Notes under the pieces: model-generated
Database searches by the model: none
What the model was told of the DNA's origin: nothing
What the model saw: only the letters and a program-made list of their open reading frames with translations
Part shown: positions 1 to 10,699 of the stretch, piece after piece
Layout of the letters: the number at the start of each line of letters is the position of its first letter
Position numbering within the stretch: position 1 is the stretch's first letter
Assembly (NCBI RefSeq): GCF_027579695.1
Contig: NC_083583.1
Location: forward strand, 24,076,599-24,140,598
DNA length: 64,000 nucleotides
Reading direction: 5' to 3'
DNA from: Neoarius graeffei
Lineage: Eukaryota; Chordata; Actinopteri; Siluriformes; Ariidae
Position numbers and translations under genes: made by a program

Positions 1-470
1 CTGACAGAGGTAACAAACATATACGGTAGTGCTGTTGGCTGTCTGACAGTAAGGTTAATGATTCACCAGTTGATCAGTGTGTTAAAGTGAATTGAAAGTT
101 AGGTTTTTGATGGACTCTTTACACTTTATACCTTCTTCCTGTTTCTTTGAATTTGCAGACCATTGTATAAAGCAGAAGCAACTTTATTGGCCACGTTTAT
201 TGACAAGTATGAGGAAGTAGCTTTGATTAAATTTGACCAAAGAGATGTAGAAACAGTACTAGAAATAGAAACCAATATACATAAGAGTCTTACAGCACAT
301 ATACAGACAGGTGATTGTGTAAAGCAACAAGACCATCAATGATGGTGTAGCTCACTCCGGCCCCATCTAGTCCAGAAGGAACGATCTAAAGTGGGCCACC
401 TTGTGCAATAAATGTTGCAAGCTATATACATTATATACAAGCTATATAGAAGCTATATATATAAGCTATA
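1..470. other. No recognisable gene or repeat
   Basis: I see no coding exon, tRNA-like head or terminal repeat here. There is a short AT-rich run of tandem 'agctatata' words around 420-470, just before the tandem repeat that follows. Confidence 0.4.
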
Positions 471-473
471 TAC

Positions 474-875
474 ACCCTAGGAATACCTACCTATTTGCCA
501 GAAAGAATCCAAAATGGCAAGGAATTGGCCAAGAAGCGATTTTTGTCAAACTGCTCATTAAGGCTTAATTAGTCCATAACTTCATGAATAATTGTAATTA
601 AGCAAATCTGGGTAGAAGTTATATGCACCATGGGTACCCCTACCTTCACGCCAGAAAGAATCAAAATTGGTGATGAATTGAGGGAGAAGAAGCGATTTGT
701 GTGGAAACTGCTCGTTAGGCCTTAATTACTCCATATCTTCATTATTAATGGCAATTATGCAAATTTGGGTAGAAGCTATCTGCACCCCAGGCAGACCTAC
801 CTTCCTGCCAAAAATTATAAAAATTGGTGAAGAATTGAGAGAGAAGAAGCGATTTTCATGAAACGTGGACAATGT
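474..875. repeat. Tandem repeat, about 157-bp unit, 2.5 copies
   Basis: Three successive units share the words 'cctacct', 'gccagaaagaat', 'gaagcgatttt', 'ccttaattact' and 'gggtagaagctat'. They start near 474, 630 and 787, and the last is cut short. Unit-to-unit identity is imperfect, so the array is old. The last unit runs into a 'gacaatgtcggatgg' tail and then the SINE-like element, so it may be part of a larger retroelement rather than a true satellite. Confidence 0.7.
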
Positions 876-939
876 CGGATGGACGCCAGACAACGGATGA
901 TGGCCGGGCAATGGACAACATATGATGGCATAAGAAGAA

Positions 940-1300
940 GAACAACAACTTTATTCATCACACACTTGTGAAATTCCTCTCTGCATTTAATTCATCTGAA
1001 ACAGTGAACACACACATACCCAGAGCAGTGGGCAGCCATGCTAACAGCATCCAGAGCAGTTGGGAGTTAGGTGCCTCACTCAAGGGCACCTCAGCCTGAG
1101 GCCATCCCATAATCTAACCACATGTCTTTGAACTGTGAAACCAGAGCACCCAGAGAAAACCCACGCAGACACAAGGAGAACATGCAAACTCCACACAGGA
1201 AGGCCCCCGCCAGCTGCTGGGCTTGAACCCAGAACTTTCTTCCTGTGAGGTGACCATGCTAACCACTTACACCACCTACATTGCCTGTCAGCCAGATGAG
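940..1300 (-). mobile_element. tRNA-derived SINE, variant with a different 3' part
   Basis: Read on the minus strand, the 5' part (about 1300 down to 1100) matches the abundant SINE of this window: tRNA-like head, internal promoter box B near 1220-1230, then the 'ccaaagacatg' body. Its 3' part, from about 1080 to 940, is different and runs through 'caagggcacctc' and 'cacacttgtgaaattcctctc'. It may be a subfamily with an exchanged tail or a SINE fused to a LINE end. Confidence 0.65.
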
Positions 1301-1309
1301 CTAATAACA

Positions 1310-2540
1310 AGTAGAGGACTCTTTTGTCCTCCAGTTTAGCATTGACTTAGTAAATTGCAAACTTCGGCTAACAAACATGTCTGGTGAAACATGTATCAAT
1401 TGGTATCAATTTGCAGAATGAAAAAACTGGAGGTCAAAAGTGTTATTTGTTTGGGATAAGTAGAAAATCGAGCTATTTCTCTGGCATTGGTTGCCAAATA
1501 AGTTAAGCATGACCACATGTTTGTGTGAGTGTATGTGCAGGAAGTATACTTCATTTCTGAGGTTTTCCCTATAGGCAACTCCTCCAATCCATCTGCTCAG
1601 CTAATCAACAAAAATGTTATAGTTGGATCAGGCGTGTTTGGCTCAGGAAACGCTTCTAACTTTGCAGGATAGCCATGTTTCAAGATATCAGACACTGCTG
1701 CAGATTTTATAAAGACACGGTTCATAGAAAAGCATTAGGCAAGACAGAGATATACAACCAGCTCAGTGTTATGGTTACAGATCTGGGAACCTCCTTAACA
1801 GATCCTCTTTAAAAGCGTGCCGAAAGATAATGCCTAAATCTGACATTTATAACCAGTCCGTGCTTTGCTCCAACACCCACACATAATTCCATCAAAAAGA
1901 ACAATGTTCCAGGGTTTTTTTTTTTTTGGCAATACAGTAACAACAGGATTATAAAATTCTTGTAAGGGCGATTTCTAAAAACCATATTGTACCTTGACAT
2001 ACTACAAATATTGTCGGACACAGAAACTGATTCTGCAGGATTTTGCTGTAGAGCAGACTTATGTTTTCATTTCATCTTTTAGTCCCACAGTGATTTTCTA
2101 GCAGGCCTGGGATTTGAAGTGTGCTCCTTGTACGATATAAAAATGCTTACTTTCCCTACAAACTATGAAAACTCTTACTTGTACTCTTATAACAACATCA
2201 CCCGACACAAAAACCCAGCATGCATGTGCACCACGTCATTTGAATGACATAAATACTAATATCTAGCTATGTCTTAGGATCCATACTCGCACAGTAATTC
2301 ATGCCATAATACTTCTCATGGTACCTGTACAGTAATTTGGTAGTTCAGTAGTTGGGGGAAGCATGGTAATATATTAACAGTGTTATAAAAGTGAGCCATT
2401 TTGAATAAGCATGGCCAACTCTGAATTAAAACATATCAATATGAAATACATAGCAGTAACCTTGTACAGTCTCAGAGTAGCACATTTTAAACAAAACAAG
2501 AGTGTAAAAAAGAGAAAGACTCAAAGCTAAGCAATGTGAC
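1310..2540. other. No recognisable gene
   Basis: Open frames here are short and low in complexity. No splice-bounded exon or repeat family is evident apart from a T-run at 1917-1928. Confidence 0.4.
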
Positions 2541-2544
2541 TGAA

Positions 2545-3595
2545 TTGAGGAATTTTCATAGATCTAAAGAAAGCATTTGATACAATAAATCATGACATTC
2601 TATTCAAAAAATTAGAGAGGTAACCTACATACTCTGTATAATGCACTCATACTTCCATATTTGAGCTACTGTGTGGAGATATGGGGTAATACCTACAAAT
2701 CTAACCTGCAGCCGTTATGCACATTACAAAAAAGAGCAATAAGAATTGTCAATAATACGGGATATCTTGAGCATACAAACGCATTATTCGTAAAAGCACA
2801 CACTCTGAAATTCACTGATCTGGTTAAACACAAGACTGCACAAATTATGTATAAAGCAAGACATAACCTTCTTCCGGGTGAGGTACAAAATACGTTTATG
2901 GAAAGGCAGGGTGGGTATAACCTGAGAGGGGAAATGAATTTTAAGAGAGTAAATGTTAGAACAACTATGAAAAGTATGTGCATAACAGTCTGTGGGGTGA
3001 AATTGTGGAATGGTCTGGATAATGAACTCAAAAATAGCACCAACATAAAACTGTTTAAAAAATTATATAAAAACATGTTAATAAAAATATATGAGAATGA
3101 GGACAGGCAGACTATATAGGTGATGATGAAATTGAGAGTAAGTCTGTGACTGGTCTTCTTGTATTTAGTGTATAGTTATAGGTATGTGTATATGTATGTA
3201 CTGTATATATGTATTGTATGTGTGTCTATATGCATAACATAAGTATCTGTATATATGATTTGATTTGGTCGATATTATACCATGTCGGTATGTTTTGATA
3301 TGTTGGTATGTTTTCTTTTTTGTTTATTGCTTTTGTTTTCTTTTGTATATATAGTTTATTATGGTGGAAAGTGACATTTGATTAGCGGTGGTATAGAGGG
3401 TTAGGATTGGATAAGTTATTACTTCTTCCTAATCCTTTCTGAACATTATGTTATTGCCTTGTGGCTACGCTATTCTGTTTGTTTATGATGATGTTTTGAT
3501 TATTGTATTTTTTAATTTAAAATTTTTATTTTTATATCTTTCTTCTTTATTGTTCAGAATAAAGTAATCAATCAATCAATCAATCAAATGTATTT
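2545..3595 (+). mobile_element. LINE (non-LTR) remnant with internal RT deletion
   Basis: A reverse-transcriptase core piece resembling 'AFDTINHDIL' lies at about 2571-2600. It jumps directly into the C-terminal domain, a frame of 152 codons at 2661-3119 containing 'LCTLQKRAIRIVNN', 'YNLRGEMNF' and 'VKLWNGLD', typical of jockey/CR1-like fish LINE proteins. About 1 kb of RT, including the YADD region, is missing between them. The 3' end runs through T-rich DNA to a short (aatc)n tail at about 3570-3590, as expected for a LINE 3' terminus. It is dead: it has no endonuclease or RT active site. Confidence 0.8.
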
Positions 3596-3624
3596 AAAAT
3601 AATACACTTTTATTCCAATGGTTA

Positions 3625-5115
3625 CAGTCATGTGAAAAAGAAAGTACACCCTCTTTCAAGTCTAGGTTTTAAGTGTCAGGACATAATAAAAAATCACCTG
3701 GTCCTTACCAGGTCTTAAAATTAGGCAAATACAACCTCAGATGACCAATAACACATGGCATATTCACTCTGTCATTATTTATTTAACACAAAGTAAGCCA
3801 AAAGTGCAGTAGCAGTGTGTGAAAAATTAAGTACACCCTTACTGCTTCCATAGAAATTATGAAGGCAATTAGCAGCCAGGTGTTGCTGATCAAATGAATT
3901 TGATTAATTGATCATCAGCAAAGATATTAGAGAAGCAATTGTTGCTGCACATCAGTCTGGGAAGGGTTATAAGGCCATTTCCAAGCAATTTGAAATCCCT
4001 CATTCTACAGTGAGAAAGATTATTCAGAAGTGGAAAACATTAAGAACAGTTGCCAATCTTCCCAGGAGTGGACGTCCCAGCAAATTTCAGAGAAATTGCA
4101 AAAAACCCAAGAACTATATCTAGGACTCTACAGGCCACAGTTAGCATGCTAAATGTTAAAGTTCATGACAGTACAATTTGAAAAAGACTGCGCAAGTATG
4201 GCTTGTTTGGAAGGGTTGCCAGAAGAAAGCCTCTTCTATCTAAAAAGAAAATGGCAGCATGGCTTAGGTTTGCAAAGATGCATCTGAACAAGCCACAAGC
4301 CTTCTGGAACGATGTCCTTTGGACAGATGAGACCAAAGTGGAAATGTTTGGACATAATGTACAGTGCCATGTTTGGTGAAAACCAAACAGAGCATATCAG
4401 CACAATCACCTCATACCAACCATCAAGCACAGTGGTGGAGGGGTGATGATTTGGGCTTGTTTTGCAGCCACAGGGCCTGGGCACCTTGCAGTCATTGAGT
4501 CAACCATGAACTCCCCTGTATACCAAAGTATTCTAGAGGCAAATGTGAGGCCATCTGTCCAACAGCTAAAGCTTGGCCACAATTGGGTGATGCAACAGGA
4601 CAATGAGCCCAAGCACACCAGCAAATCTACAGCAGAATGGCTGAAAAAGTAAAGAATCAAGGTGTTGGAATGGCCAAGTCAAAGTCCAGACCTCAACCCA
4701 ATTAAAATGCTGTGGCTGGACCTTAAGAGAGCTGTGCATAAAAAAATGCCCTCAAACATGAATGAACTGAAGCAATGTTGTAAAGAAGAGTGGGCCAGAA
4801 TTCCTCCACAACGATGTGAAAGACTGATAAAATCATGCAGAAAATTATTGCTTCAAGTTATTGCTGCAAAAAGTGGTTCTACAAGCTATTGAATCGTGGG
4901 GTGTACTTACTTTTTCACACCTGGATTCTGCATTTTCACCTAATTTTTTGTTAAATAAATAATGACACAGTGGAATCTGTTGTGTGTTGCTTTACACCTG
5001 AGGTTAGATTTGCATAATTTTAGGACCTGGTAAGGATTAGATGATTTTTTTGTTATGCCTTGATTAGTAAAACCATGTAACTTGAAGAGGGTGTACTTTC
5101 TTTTTCACATGACTG
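3625..5115 (+). mobile_element. Tc1-like transposon, degenerate, full length
   Basis: The element is 1491 bp, starts 'cagtcatgtgaaaaagaaag', ends with its reverse complement and is flanked by TA (3623-3624 and 5116-5117), the Tc1/mariner target. The inverted ends remain similar for roughly 100 bp. The transposase is broken into three frames: the N-terminal helix-turn-helix (3908-4123, 'STVRKIIQKWK'), the middle (4443-4652, with 'QQDNEPKHTS' carrying the second Asp) and the C-terminal part (4662-4892, 'SPDLNPIKMLW'). The first Asp is visible near 4326 ('WTDETK'). Frameshifts and stops make it non-coding today. Confidence 0.92.
3908..4892 (+). pseudogene. Tc1 transposase pseudogene (DD34E type)
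   Basis: The fragments encode a paired-like DNA-binding region followed by a DDE catalytic domain. In most Tc1 proteins the last acidic residue follows 'SPDLNPIE'. Here the Glu in that word is replaced by Lys ('NPIK') and the next residues read 'MLWLDLK'. Frame breaks after about 4123 and at 4650 separate the three pieces. It lies inside its own inverted repeats and has no neighbour relation to the host genes. Confidence 0.88.
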
Positions 5116-5117
5116 TA

Positions 5118-5785
5118 TATTATGACTGCTATCTTATGTAGATCTACTACACTGTCACTAAAGAGCAAATTCAACTCAACTTTCAACTTTATCGTCCGTA
5201 GATGGCAATTGGTTTTGCAGCAAGACGTCAAAACAGACACAAAAACATAAGACAAAAGACAAGAAGACAACAAACCACTAGGGACACTGAATACAACAGC
5301 CAAAGAAGCAACAGTGTTCCCCTACAGTCCTTTTTGACTGTAATCAACAAATAAACTAAAAGCACAGTATTTACACAACATAACATCATGTAAGCCTACA
5401 GAATTCCATGCATGACGTTACTGATATATTGATAAAAATCCCTAAGTCAAGAAAATAAATATTAGTTAAAAAAATTAACTAGTTCTAAAATACCACAAGA
5501 ATGATCCACAAAGCAATGAACAGATTTAATGCTGTAGTAACACAATTGTCTGCCAGTTTATTTTTAATGCCTTGTCTATCAATGTTCTGGTGCCATCTTC
5601 TGGTCAGGATACTATTTCCCATTAAATTCAGTTTATTTACTAAATTTGAACAAATGTTGAAACTCAAAAATCACAATGGAGCCACACCATGGCCCTGTTA
5701 CAACAATAAACAGGGAACATTTTTAATGAACTAGTAAAATCACTTTATCAAAACAATTCTCATATCACAACTAACATCATCCGAG
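5118..5785. other. No gene; possible LINE 3' tail at about 5160-5330
   Basis: The stretch 'caactttatcgtccgtagatggcaa' onward resembles LINE 3' ends I have seen in fish (reverse orientation), but I cannot assign it. The rest shows nothing recognisable. Confidence 0.3.
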
Positions 5786-5810
5786 TATATATATATATAT
5801 ATATATATAT
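5786..5810. repeat. (AT)n microsatellite
   Basis: About 12 AT dinucleotides directly precede the SINE head. Confidence 0.9.
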
Positions 5811-6147
5811 GGTGTAGTGGTTAGTAATGTCACCTCACAGCAAGAAGGTCCTGGGTTCGAGCCCAGTGGCCGATGAGGGCCTTTCTGTGTGGAGTTTGCA
5901 TGTTTTCCCTGTGTCTGTGTGGGTTTCCTCCGGGTGCTCCGGTTTCCCCCACAGTCCAAAGACATGCAGATTAGGCTAATTGGTGGCTCTAAATTGACCG
6001 TAGGTGTGAATGGTTGTTTGTCTTTATATGTCTGACCTAGTGACTTGTCCAGGGTGTACCCCACCTCTCGGCCATAGTCAGCTGGGATAGGCTCCAGCTT
6101 GCCCACAACCCTGCACAGGATAAGCGGTTACGGATAATGGATGGATA
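5811..6147 (+). mobile_element. tRNA-derived SINE, (atgg) tail type
   Basis: It has a tRNA-like head with box A ('tggtgtagtggttag') and box B ('gggttcgagccc'), a conserved body ('ccaaagacatgcag', 'ctaaattgaccgtaggtg', 'cttgtccagggtgtacccc') and a 'ggataatggatgga' end. It follows an AT microsatellite, so the target duplication is unclear. Confidence 0.88.
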
Positions 6148-6204
6148 TGTATAATATTACATGTTATTGGGAAATACACAGCTACATCCAGGACATAATT
6201 TTGA

Positions 6205-7085
6205 GTACTTTTTGTTTGTGAATGTGTCCATACAATAAAAAGAAAATCACACATTCACTTGAAGATATGAAGTTTATCTTCTCATGTTGAAAAACTAGCA
6301 TTTTTTCATGTGAAATACATCGCAGATCTGAGTGACATATTTAAATAAGATTGGCTGGTGTTGGATGGTATATCAGATGTATTCCATTCCATGAATAGAA
6401 TACATCCGATATACCATGAAAAAAAGCCAGCCAATATCATTATTATACATACACATTCCTTTCAGGTATTCAAGGCATTTTTCTCTTTCAAAATTGTCTC
6501 AAAATCTTCCGTATTTAATGAAGCAAACCTAGTGGCCATGTTTGTTAACAAATTGTCCCAGTCACTCGCTAGTGTGGAAGTTTTACATCTCCGACGTGTG
6601 ACGTCATGTTGTCTTGACAACCATGCAATATCATAAACCATATTTAACACTCATTCTTCATTGGGTAGAGTGATGTAATACACATAGGATAAGCGATATG
6701 TGAACAATATTGCATGCTTTCAAACCAAATGAATGAAACCCACTAGAAGGGAATAGAACACGTTTTTATTCCATCGAAAAAGTGTCCTGTATATATAATA
6801 ATTCCCAATATTTTACTCTGATGATGTCACTGCCAGTGTTTTTCCTGCTGACTAGATGCGCATTGTCAAAATGGTGAACCGGTTCAAAATTAAAATTCTT
6901 TTGATTAATTGCCTTTTTTTTGTTTTGTGGATGTGTCCATATAATATAAAGAACATTACATGGTGGCACAAATATATGAAATTTATCTTCTCATGTTGAA
7001 AATATTTTCAATTTGCTCACTTGTGAATATATACATTCACCACTCGATGATAAACTTCATATCTTTGTGCAACTGTGTAATATCC
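6205..7085 (-). mobile_element. Crypton-like element, type 1, decayed copy
   Basis: A reading piece on the minus strand (about 6470-6580) contains 'MATRFASLNTEDFE' and 'ILKEKNALNT'. It matches the first exon of the copy at 33.6 kb, whose fuller version resembles the N-terminal region of the DUF3504/KIAA1958-type, Crypton-derived family. A hairpin lies at 6350-6432 (two 'gtatatc..atgtattc' arms, then 'gccagcc'). Near-identical direct repeats of about 80 bp lie at 6214-6293 and 6922-7002, and an inverted version of part of them lies at 7041-7082. No tyrosine recombinase domain is present. Confidence 0.55.
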
Positions 7086-7170
7086 TCTTAAGCCTTAAAG
7101 CTCTGAACATTTGAATTTCTATATATATTTAAAAAATTAGGAGTCAATATTGTGTAGTTAAAATACAAGC

Positions 7171-7210
7171 TTTATTATAAATACATATTAAATATAATTT
7201 TGCGTTTATT
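7171..7210 (-). promoter_or_regulatory. Candidate poly(A) signals for mesp
   Basis: AATAAA occurs on the minus strand at 7171-7176 and 7205-7210, about 210-245 bp beyond the mesp stop, giving a short 3' UTR of ordinary size. Confidence 0.5.
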
Positions 7211-7416
7211 TTGTATTTACAAAAGATGGGCAGATAACATACATATATTTATATATATAAATTAGTATAAAAATTAAATTATAATCTACAATCTAGAATC
7301 TAAAGCTACATTTTTAGACATTCATTTTAATGGACAGCATGTATGATTTCACAATATGGAGGACTCCATCAGTTTCAGTGTGCCAGTGAGTTTGGTGGTC
7401 GACAGAACTGCAGTGT

Positions 7417-7458
7417 TTAGCTCCAAAAGGCCGGAGGTACAAGCTGATAGCCGTAAAC
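7417..7458 (-). CDS. mesp: mesp exon 2 (last 13 residues and stop)
   Basis: Acceptor 'ctgttccag' precedes 7458; the frame continues VYGYQLVPPAFWS and stops TAA at 7417-7419. It is a tiny terminal exon. Confidence 0.88.
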   Translation of the reverse strand, partial: VYGYQLVPPAFWS

Positions 7459-8489
7459 CTGGAACAGACAGAAGAGAGAATATTAGTGATACTAGTCAAT
7501 CAAGTATCTGTAAGAAAGTAGGCTTTAATTGGTAACTTGTTTACTCTGTGTCAAATATATGAACTGATTCCCTGCTGGTACAGCAAGGTTTTGAATCTAA
7601 ATAACTATCAAGAATAGTATTTGATTTATTTTGACACTACTTCAACAATGCAGGAATCTAAAGTTATTTCAAACTGAGACACTTTTTTTTTTTGAGTAGC
7701 AGAGAAAAACGGAATCTTGTTTTGATAACTGATCACTGATTACCATTGCATTCATACCTGGCAGGACTGTGTGAACTGAGCACACTGCTGTTGCTGAAAA
7801 TTGTTTGTCTCTGGGCTGTAGAGCTGATCCGTCATTGGCTCCGAGAGCTGTGTGCTGTACTGGCTCATATCCACTGCTTGCTCTGAGTACTCCAAACTGC
7901 TCCCAGTCTGATGCTGTTCTGCATAATCCCCATATCTTTGTCCCTCTCCCCACTCTGTACTTGTAGATCTGCACTGAAAATAGCCCAGAATCTCTGGAGA
8001 GGTTCTCCATCCATCCCCATTGCTCATCTGCTTCCTCTGAGACAGATATTCTTCACTGAGCCCGAGCTGAGCCGAGAGGTACGAGATGTAACGGATTGTG
8101 AGGCGCAGTGTCTCGATCTTGGTCAGCGTCTGTCCGACAGGAGCCACTGATGGAGGCAGGTATGTCCTGAGATGGTGCAGCGCTTTGGTTAGGTCCCTCA
8201 TCCTGAGCTTCTCTTTCTCACTGGCATTCTGACGCTGCTCGCTTGGGTTCTTCAGCCTAGATCTTCGTGTCCTCCTGGCAAGGCCTGAGGGAGAAGCGGG
8301 CGCTTTGGTCAGTCTGGAGGTGGCTTTATGAAGCTTGGTGAGCTTGGGTTGGTAAGATGGAGAGCAGTTGAGGTCCATAGAAGGTGCTGGAGAGACAGTC
8401 TCAGGGGAGGAGACGCTGTAGAGCTCAGAGTCAGAGCTTGGGCTGCTCCAACGGTTGTGAGGATGGTGGATGACGCTTGAGGTGTCCAT
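7417..8489 (-). CDS. mesp: Mesp (mesoderm posterior) bHLH transcription factor
   Basis: There are two exons, 7758-8489 and 7417-7458, joined CAG^GTATGA...CCAG^GTT in phase 0, giving 257 residues. Mesp proteins act in the nucleus of presomitic and cardiac mesoderm and set segment boundaries. The bHLH lies at about residues 83-143: the basic part 'NASEKEKLRMRDL', helix 1 'LTKALHHLRTYLP', and a loop and helix 2 with 'LTKIETLRLTIRYISYL', wording specific to the Mesp/Msgn group. A Ser/Pro-rich N terminus precedes it and a Gln/Ser-rich tail follows. The last exon encodes only 13 residues ending 'PPAFWS', like the conserved Mesp end. I chose the Met of 'MDTSSV'; an in-frame Met 22 codons upstream gives a hydrophobic extension that looks like 5' UTR. 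Whether it is the mespa or mespb paralogue cannot be settled here. Confidence 0.93.
7758..8489 (-). CDS. mesp: mesp exon 1 (residues 1-244, includes bHLH)
   Basis: It runs from ATG at 8487-8489 to the splice donor after 7758 (CAG^gtatga) and holds the whole DNA-binding and dimerisation domain. Confidence 0.92.
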
Positions 8490-8563
8490 ATTTGAGAGTT
8501 GGAAAGTGAATAAAAGTAGATGAAGAAGGTTGTAGGTTAGAAGGTTGGAGAGCAAATGAAGCT

Positions 8564-8634
8564 GGAGGTTTTTATGCTGGAAGGTGAGAGAGCGAATGAA
8601 GGCAGGACCTGGAGGTAGGAGGTTTTTATGCTGG
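8564..8634 (-). promoter_or_regulatory. mesp: Duplicated TATA-like segment upstream of mesp
   Basis: A 17-18 bp word occurs at 8564-8580 and again at 8617-8634 (54 bp apart). On the minus strand each contains 'gcataaaaac', a TATA-like box 80-145 bp upstream of the ATG. The bases between are also partly duplicated ('gagagc.aatgaagc'). Which copy is used, if either, is unknown. Confidence 0.4.
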
Positions 8635-8640
8635 ATTCGG

Positions 8641-8727
8641 AGGTGTGAGGTGACACCTCTGCAGCCTCCATGCAGCAGGACTCAGTGTGGGAAAGAGCTG
8701 AGGGAGACTGCAGGAGCAGAGGTGTGA
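8641..8727. promoter_or_regulatory. mesp: T-box / CSL(RBPJ) / T-box cluster upstream of mesp
   Basis: Exact T-box half-sites AGGTGTGA occur at 8641-8648 and 8720-8727. A second, inverted near-match (TGACACCT) is at 8651-8658, making an inverted pair with the first. Between them TGTGGGAA at 8686-8693 matches the CSL/RBPJ Notch-effector site. The cluster lies about 150-240 bp upstream of the ATG. Mouse Mesp2 is known to be activated by Tbx6 together with Notch, so the arrangement is biologically sensible. Binding itself is inference. Confidence 0.55.
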
Positions 8728-9153
8728 ATTCTGACTCCTCTTCCGAACAACAACCAAGCACAGTTCAACTCTTAGACTGAATTCAGATTATTTTTAATAT
8801 TTTAATATTAACCCAATGTAGGAGGAGGTTTTTTTAAACACTTTTTTGAATTGCATATATATTCATGGCTGAATTTGTCAATGTAACTATCCAGTATTTA
8901 CTGAACTGCAATGCTTATCTTTTGAACTAATCTTTAAATATCTCAAAAAGGTCTGCAGAGTTCGAAAGATTTAAACAAATATACGTTTCAAAATACATTC
9001 ACTGTCCTTCCTTTTTTAAAATAAAAAAAACAAACTCTAAGCTAAAATAGAAACATTAAAAAAGTCAGAACTTTTCAGGTTGTATTTCAAAGCTTAAGCA
9101 GCATACTTGACCTTAATGAGCTTTAATTATTCTTAATAACCTCCATTAGTGCG

Positions 9154-9170
9154 TTACACTTGAGGTGTGA
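9154..9170. promoter_or_regulatory. mesp: Imperfect T-box palindrome
   Basis: TTACACTTGAGGTGTGA combines one exact half-site (9163-9170) with a degenerate inverted half. It lies about 670 bp upstream of the mesp ATG. Confidence 0.35.
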
Positions 9171-10065
9171 CATTTACACTGAATAGTGATCAGGGCGTCT
9201 CTAGATCTATGAGTCAAGTAGCCATTGACACTGAAGCTGTGAAAACGCTGCATGTTTGGCCAGTCACGCGCAGAATATCTCAGCCTTACTTTATGCTTCA
9301 GCTCAGCCCATTGAACCTGACCAGGAAAATTTTTAATGACAGAGTGTGACATGCAGTGCTGAATATTTATGATTATTGCTATTATCACTTCTGATTATAA
9401 TTATTATAATTATTATCTTTTAGAGCATTTTGTCCATTTTGGAAGTGGATGAAAAATACTATTTAATCACATCATAGGTTGGTGAATTGTAACCACATTT
9501 GAGTCCTATCTAATATATAAAAATAGGTACCCTATGGGTACATCTATGTGTACATGTGGCTACTGCTTATAAATAAAATAGTTTTTTGATCCCATGTCCA
9601 TACAGTAAATATAGCATATATACATGCTATCAATTAAACTTGCCTCATCTCTTGCAAGCATCACCAAGCTATGAGCAGCATCAGGGCTTGTAGTATTTTG
9701 GTTACCAATTTTGTTTCCTGTGTTTTGTTCATGAATTGTCTTAGAAGCATTATTTAGTACTAATGAGCACATTTTGTTTCACAAGTGTAGTGTAAAGATT
9801 CTAAAATAAATAATAAAATTAAAAATTAATGCGAATAGCAGAAGTTTGATATCAGCTTTTCAATATACCTGCCAACAAGTTCAAAAAAACTTACAAAACC
9901 TTTCGTTTGACCTTTCAGAAGGACCAAACAAAAGCTGTGATAATCAAAAGGTAAATTTTCTTAAAATAAACACCACTTACTTAACATTGAATCAGTAGCT
10001 TGGCGAACCATGAGGTGAATTTCATTTATCATTTTATTTGCCAATTATCTTCCGATACTATGAAG
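9171..10065. other. No recognisable gene or repeat
   Basis: AT-rich intergenic DNA; nothing coding or repetitive could be supported. Confidence 0.4.
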
Positions 10066-10430
10066 TTATAACGAGGTTTCTCTTATTTCATTTCTGGTTC
10101 TGATTGGTTCCGAAGTTTATCAAGAAGTAGAACAGGTAATCAAACTTGATCAGGATAAGTGCTGATTGGTTACGAAGTTTCGCTATTGTTGCACTCATTC
10201 TTATAACACGATGACATAGTGGCTTCGCCACTCATTCTTGTGTACCTTTGATAACGCGAGATCAACTGTTTGTATCGTGAGATCACAATTTGCTGTTCTG
10301 GTGATTGTAATACTTATGCATATGCGCATGCACAGTGTGCTATTGTTACACTCATTCTTACATTCTTACAACACGATGACATAGTGGCTACTGCCTCGTT
10401 TTGCCTCTGTGAGGCAGTAGCCACAAAAAT
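10066..10430. repeat. Unclassified repeat with internal duplication and hairpin
   Basis: The phrase 'cactcattctta..aacacgatgacatagtggct' occurs at about 10194-10233 and again at 10350-10391. 'ctgattggttncgaagttt' also occurs twice (10099-10117, 10163-10181). The stretch ends with a perfect 14-bp stem (10386-10399 with 10413-10426). It is likely a small non-autonomous element. Confidence 0.45.
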
Positions 10431-10699
10431 GATATCTTAGATTATAACAATCAAACATAACCAGGGGTTGGAAAGATGCAAAAAACAAACAAAAAATTGT
10501 CAAACCAAAATGTACTACTTATAGTAGTAGTAAATTTTGGTTTCATATTCCTATTTATGTTTAGTATTCCTGTTTATAGTATTCCTACTTATAGGAATAG
10601 TTTTTATTAGGACTAGTTCAGTAAGGAATCAGTTGCTAGCCTGCGTTTTGAACATACAACATGTTTTGAGGTTTAAAGAGCAGGCTACATCTTTTATTA

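Noticed and set aside
474-875. CRISPR-like array
   Set aside because: Units are about 157 bp, contiguous and diverged, with no spacers; the genome is eukaryotic.
8537-8761. 74-codon frame upstream of mesp on the minus strand
   Set aside because: It lies in the proposed promoter/5' UTR and includes the duplicated segment; composition is low in information and it lacks homology I can recognise.
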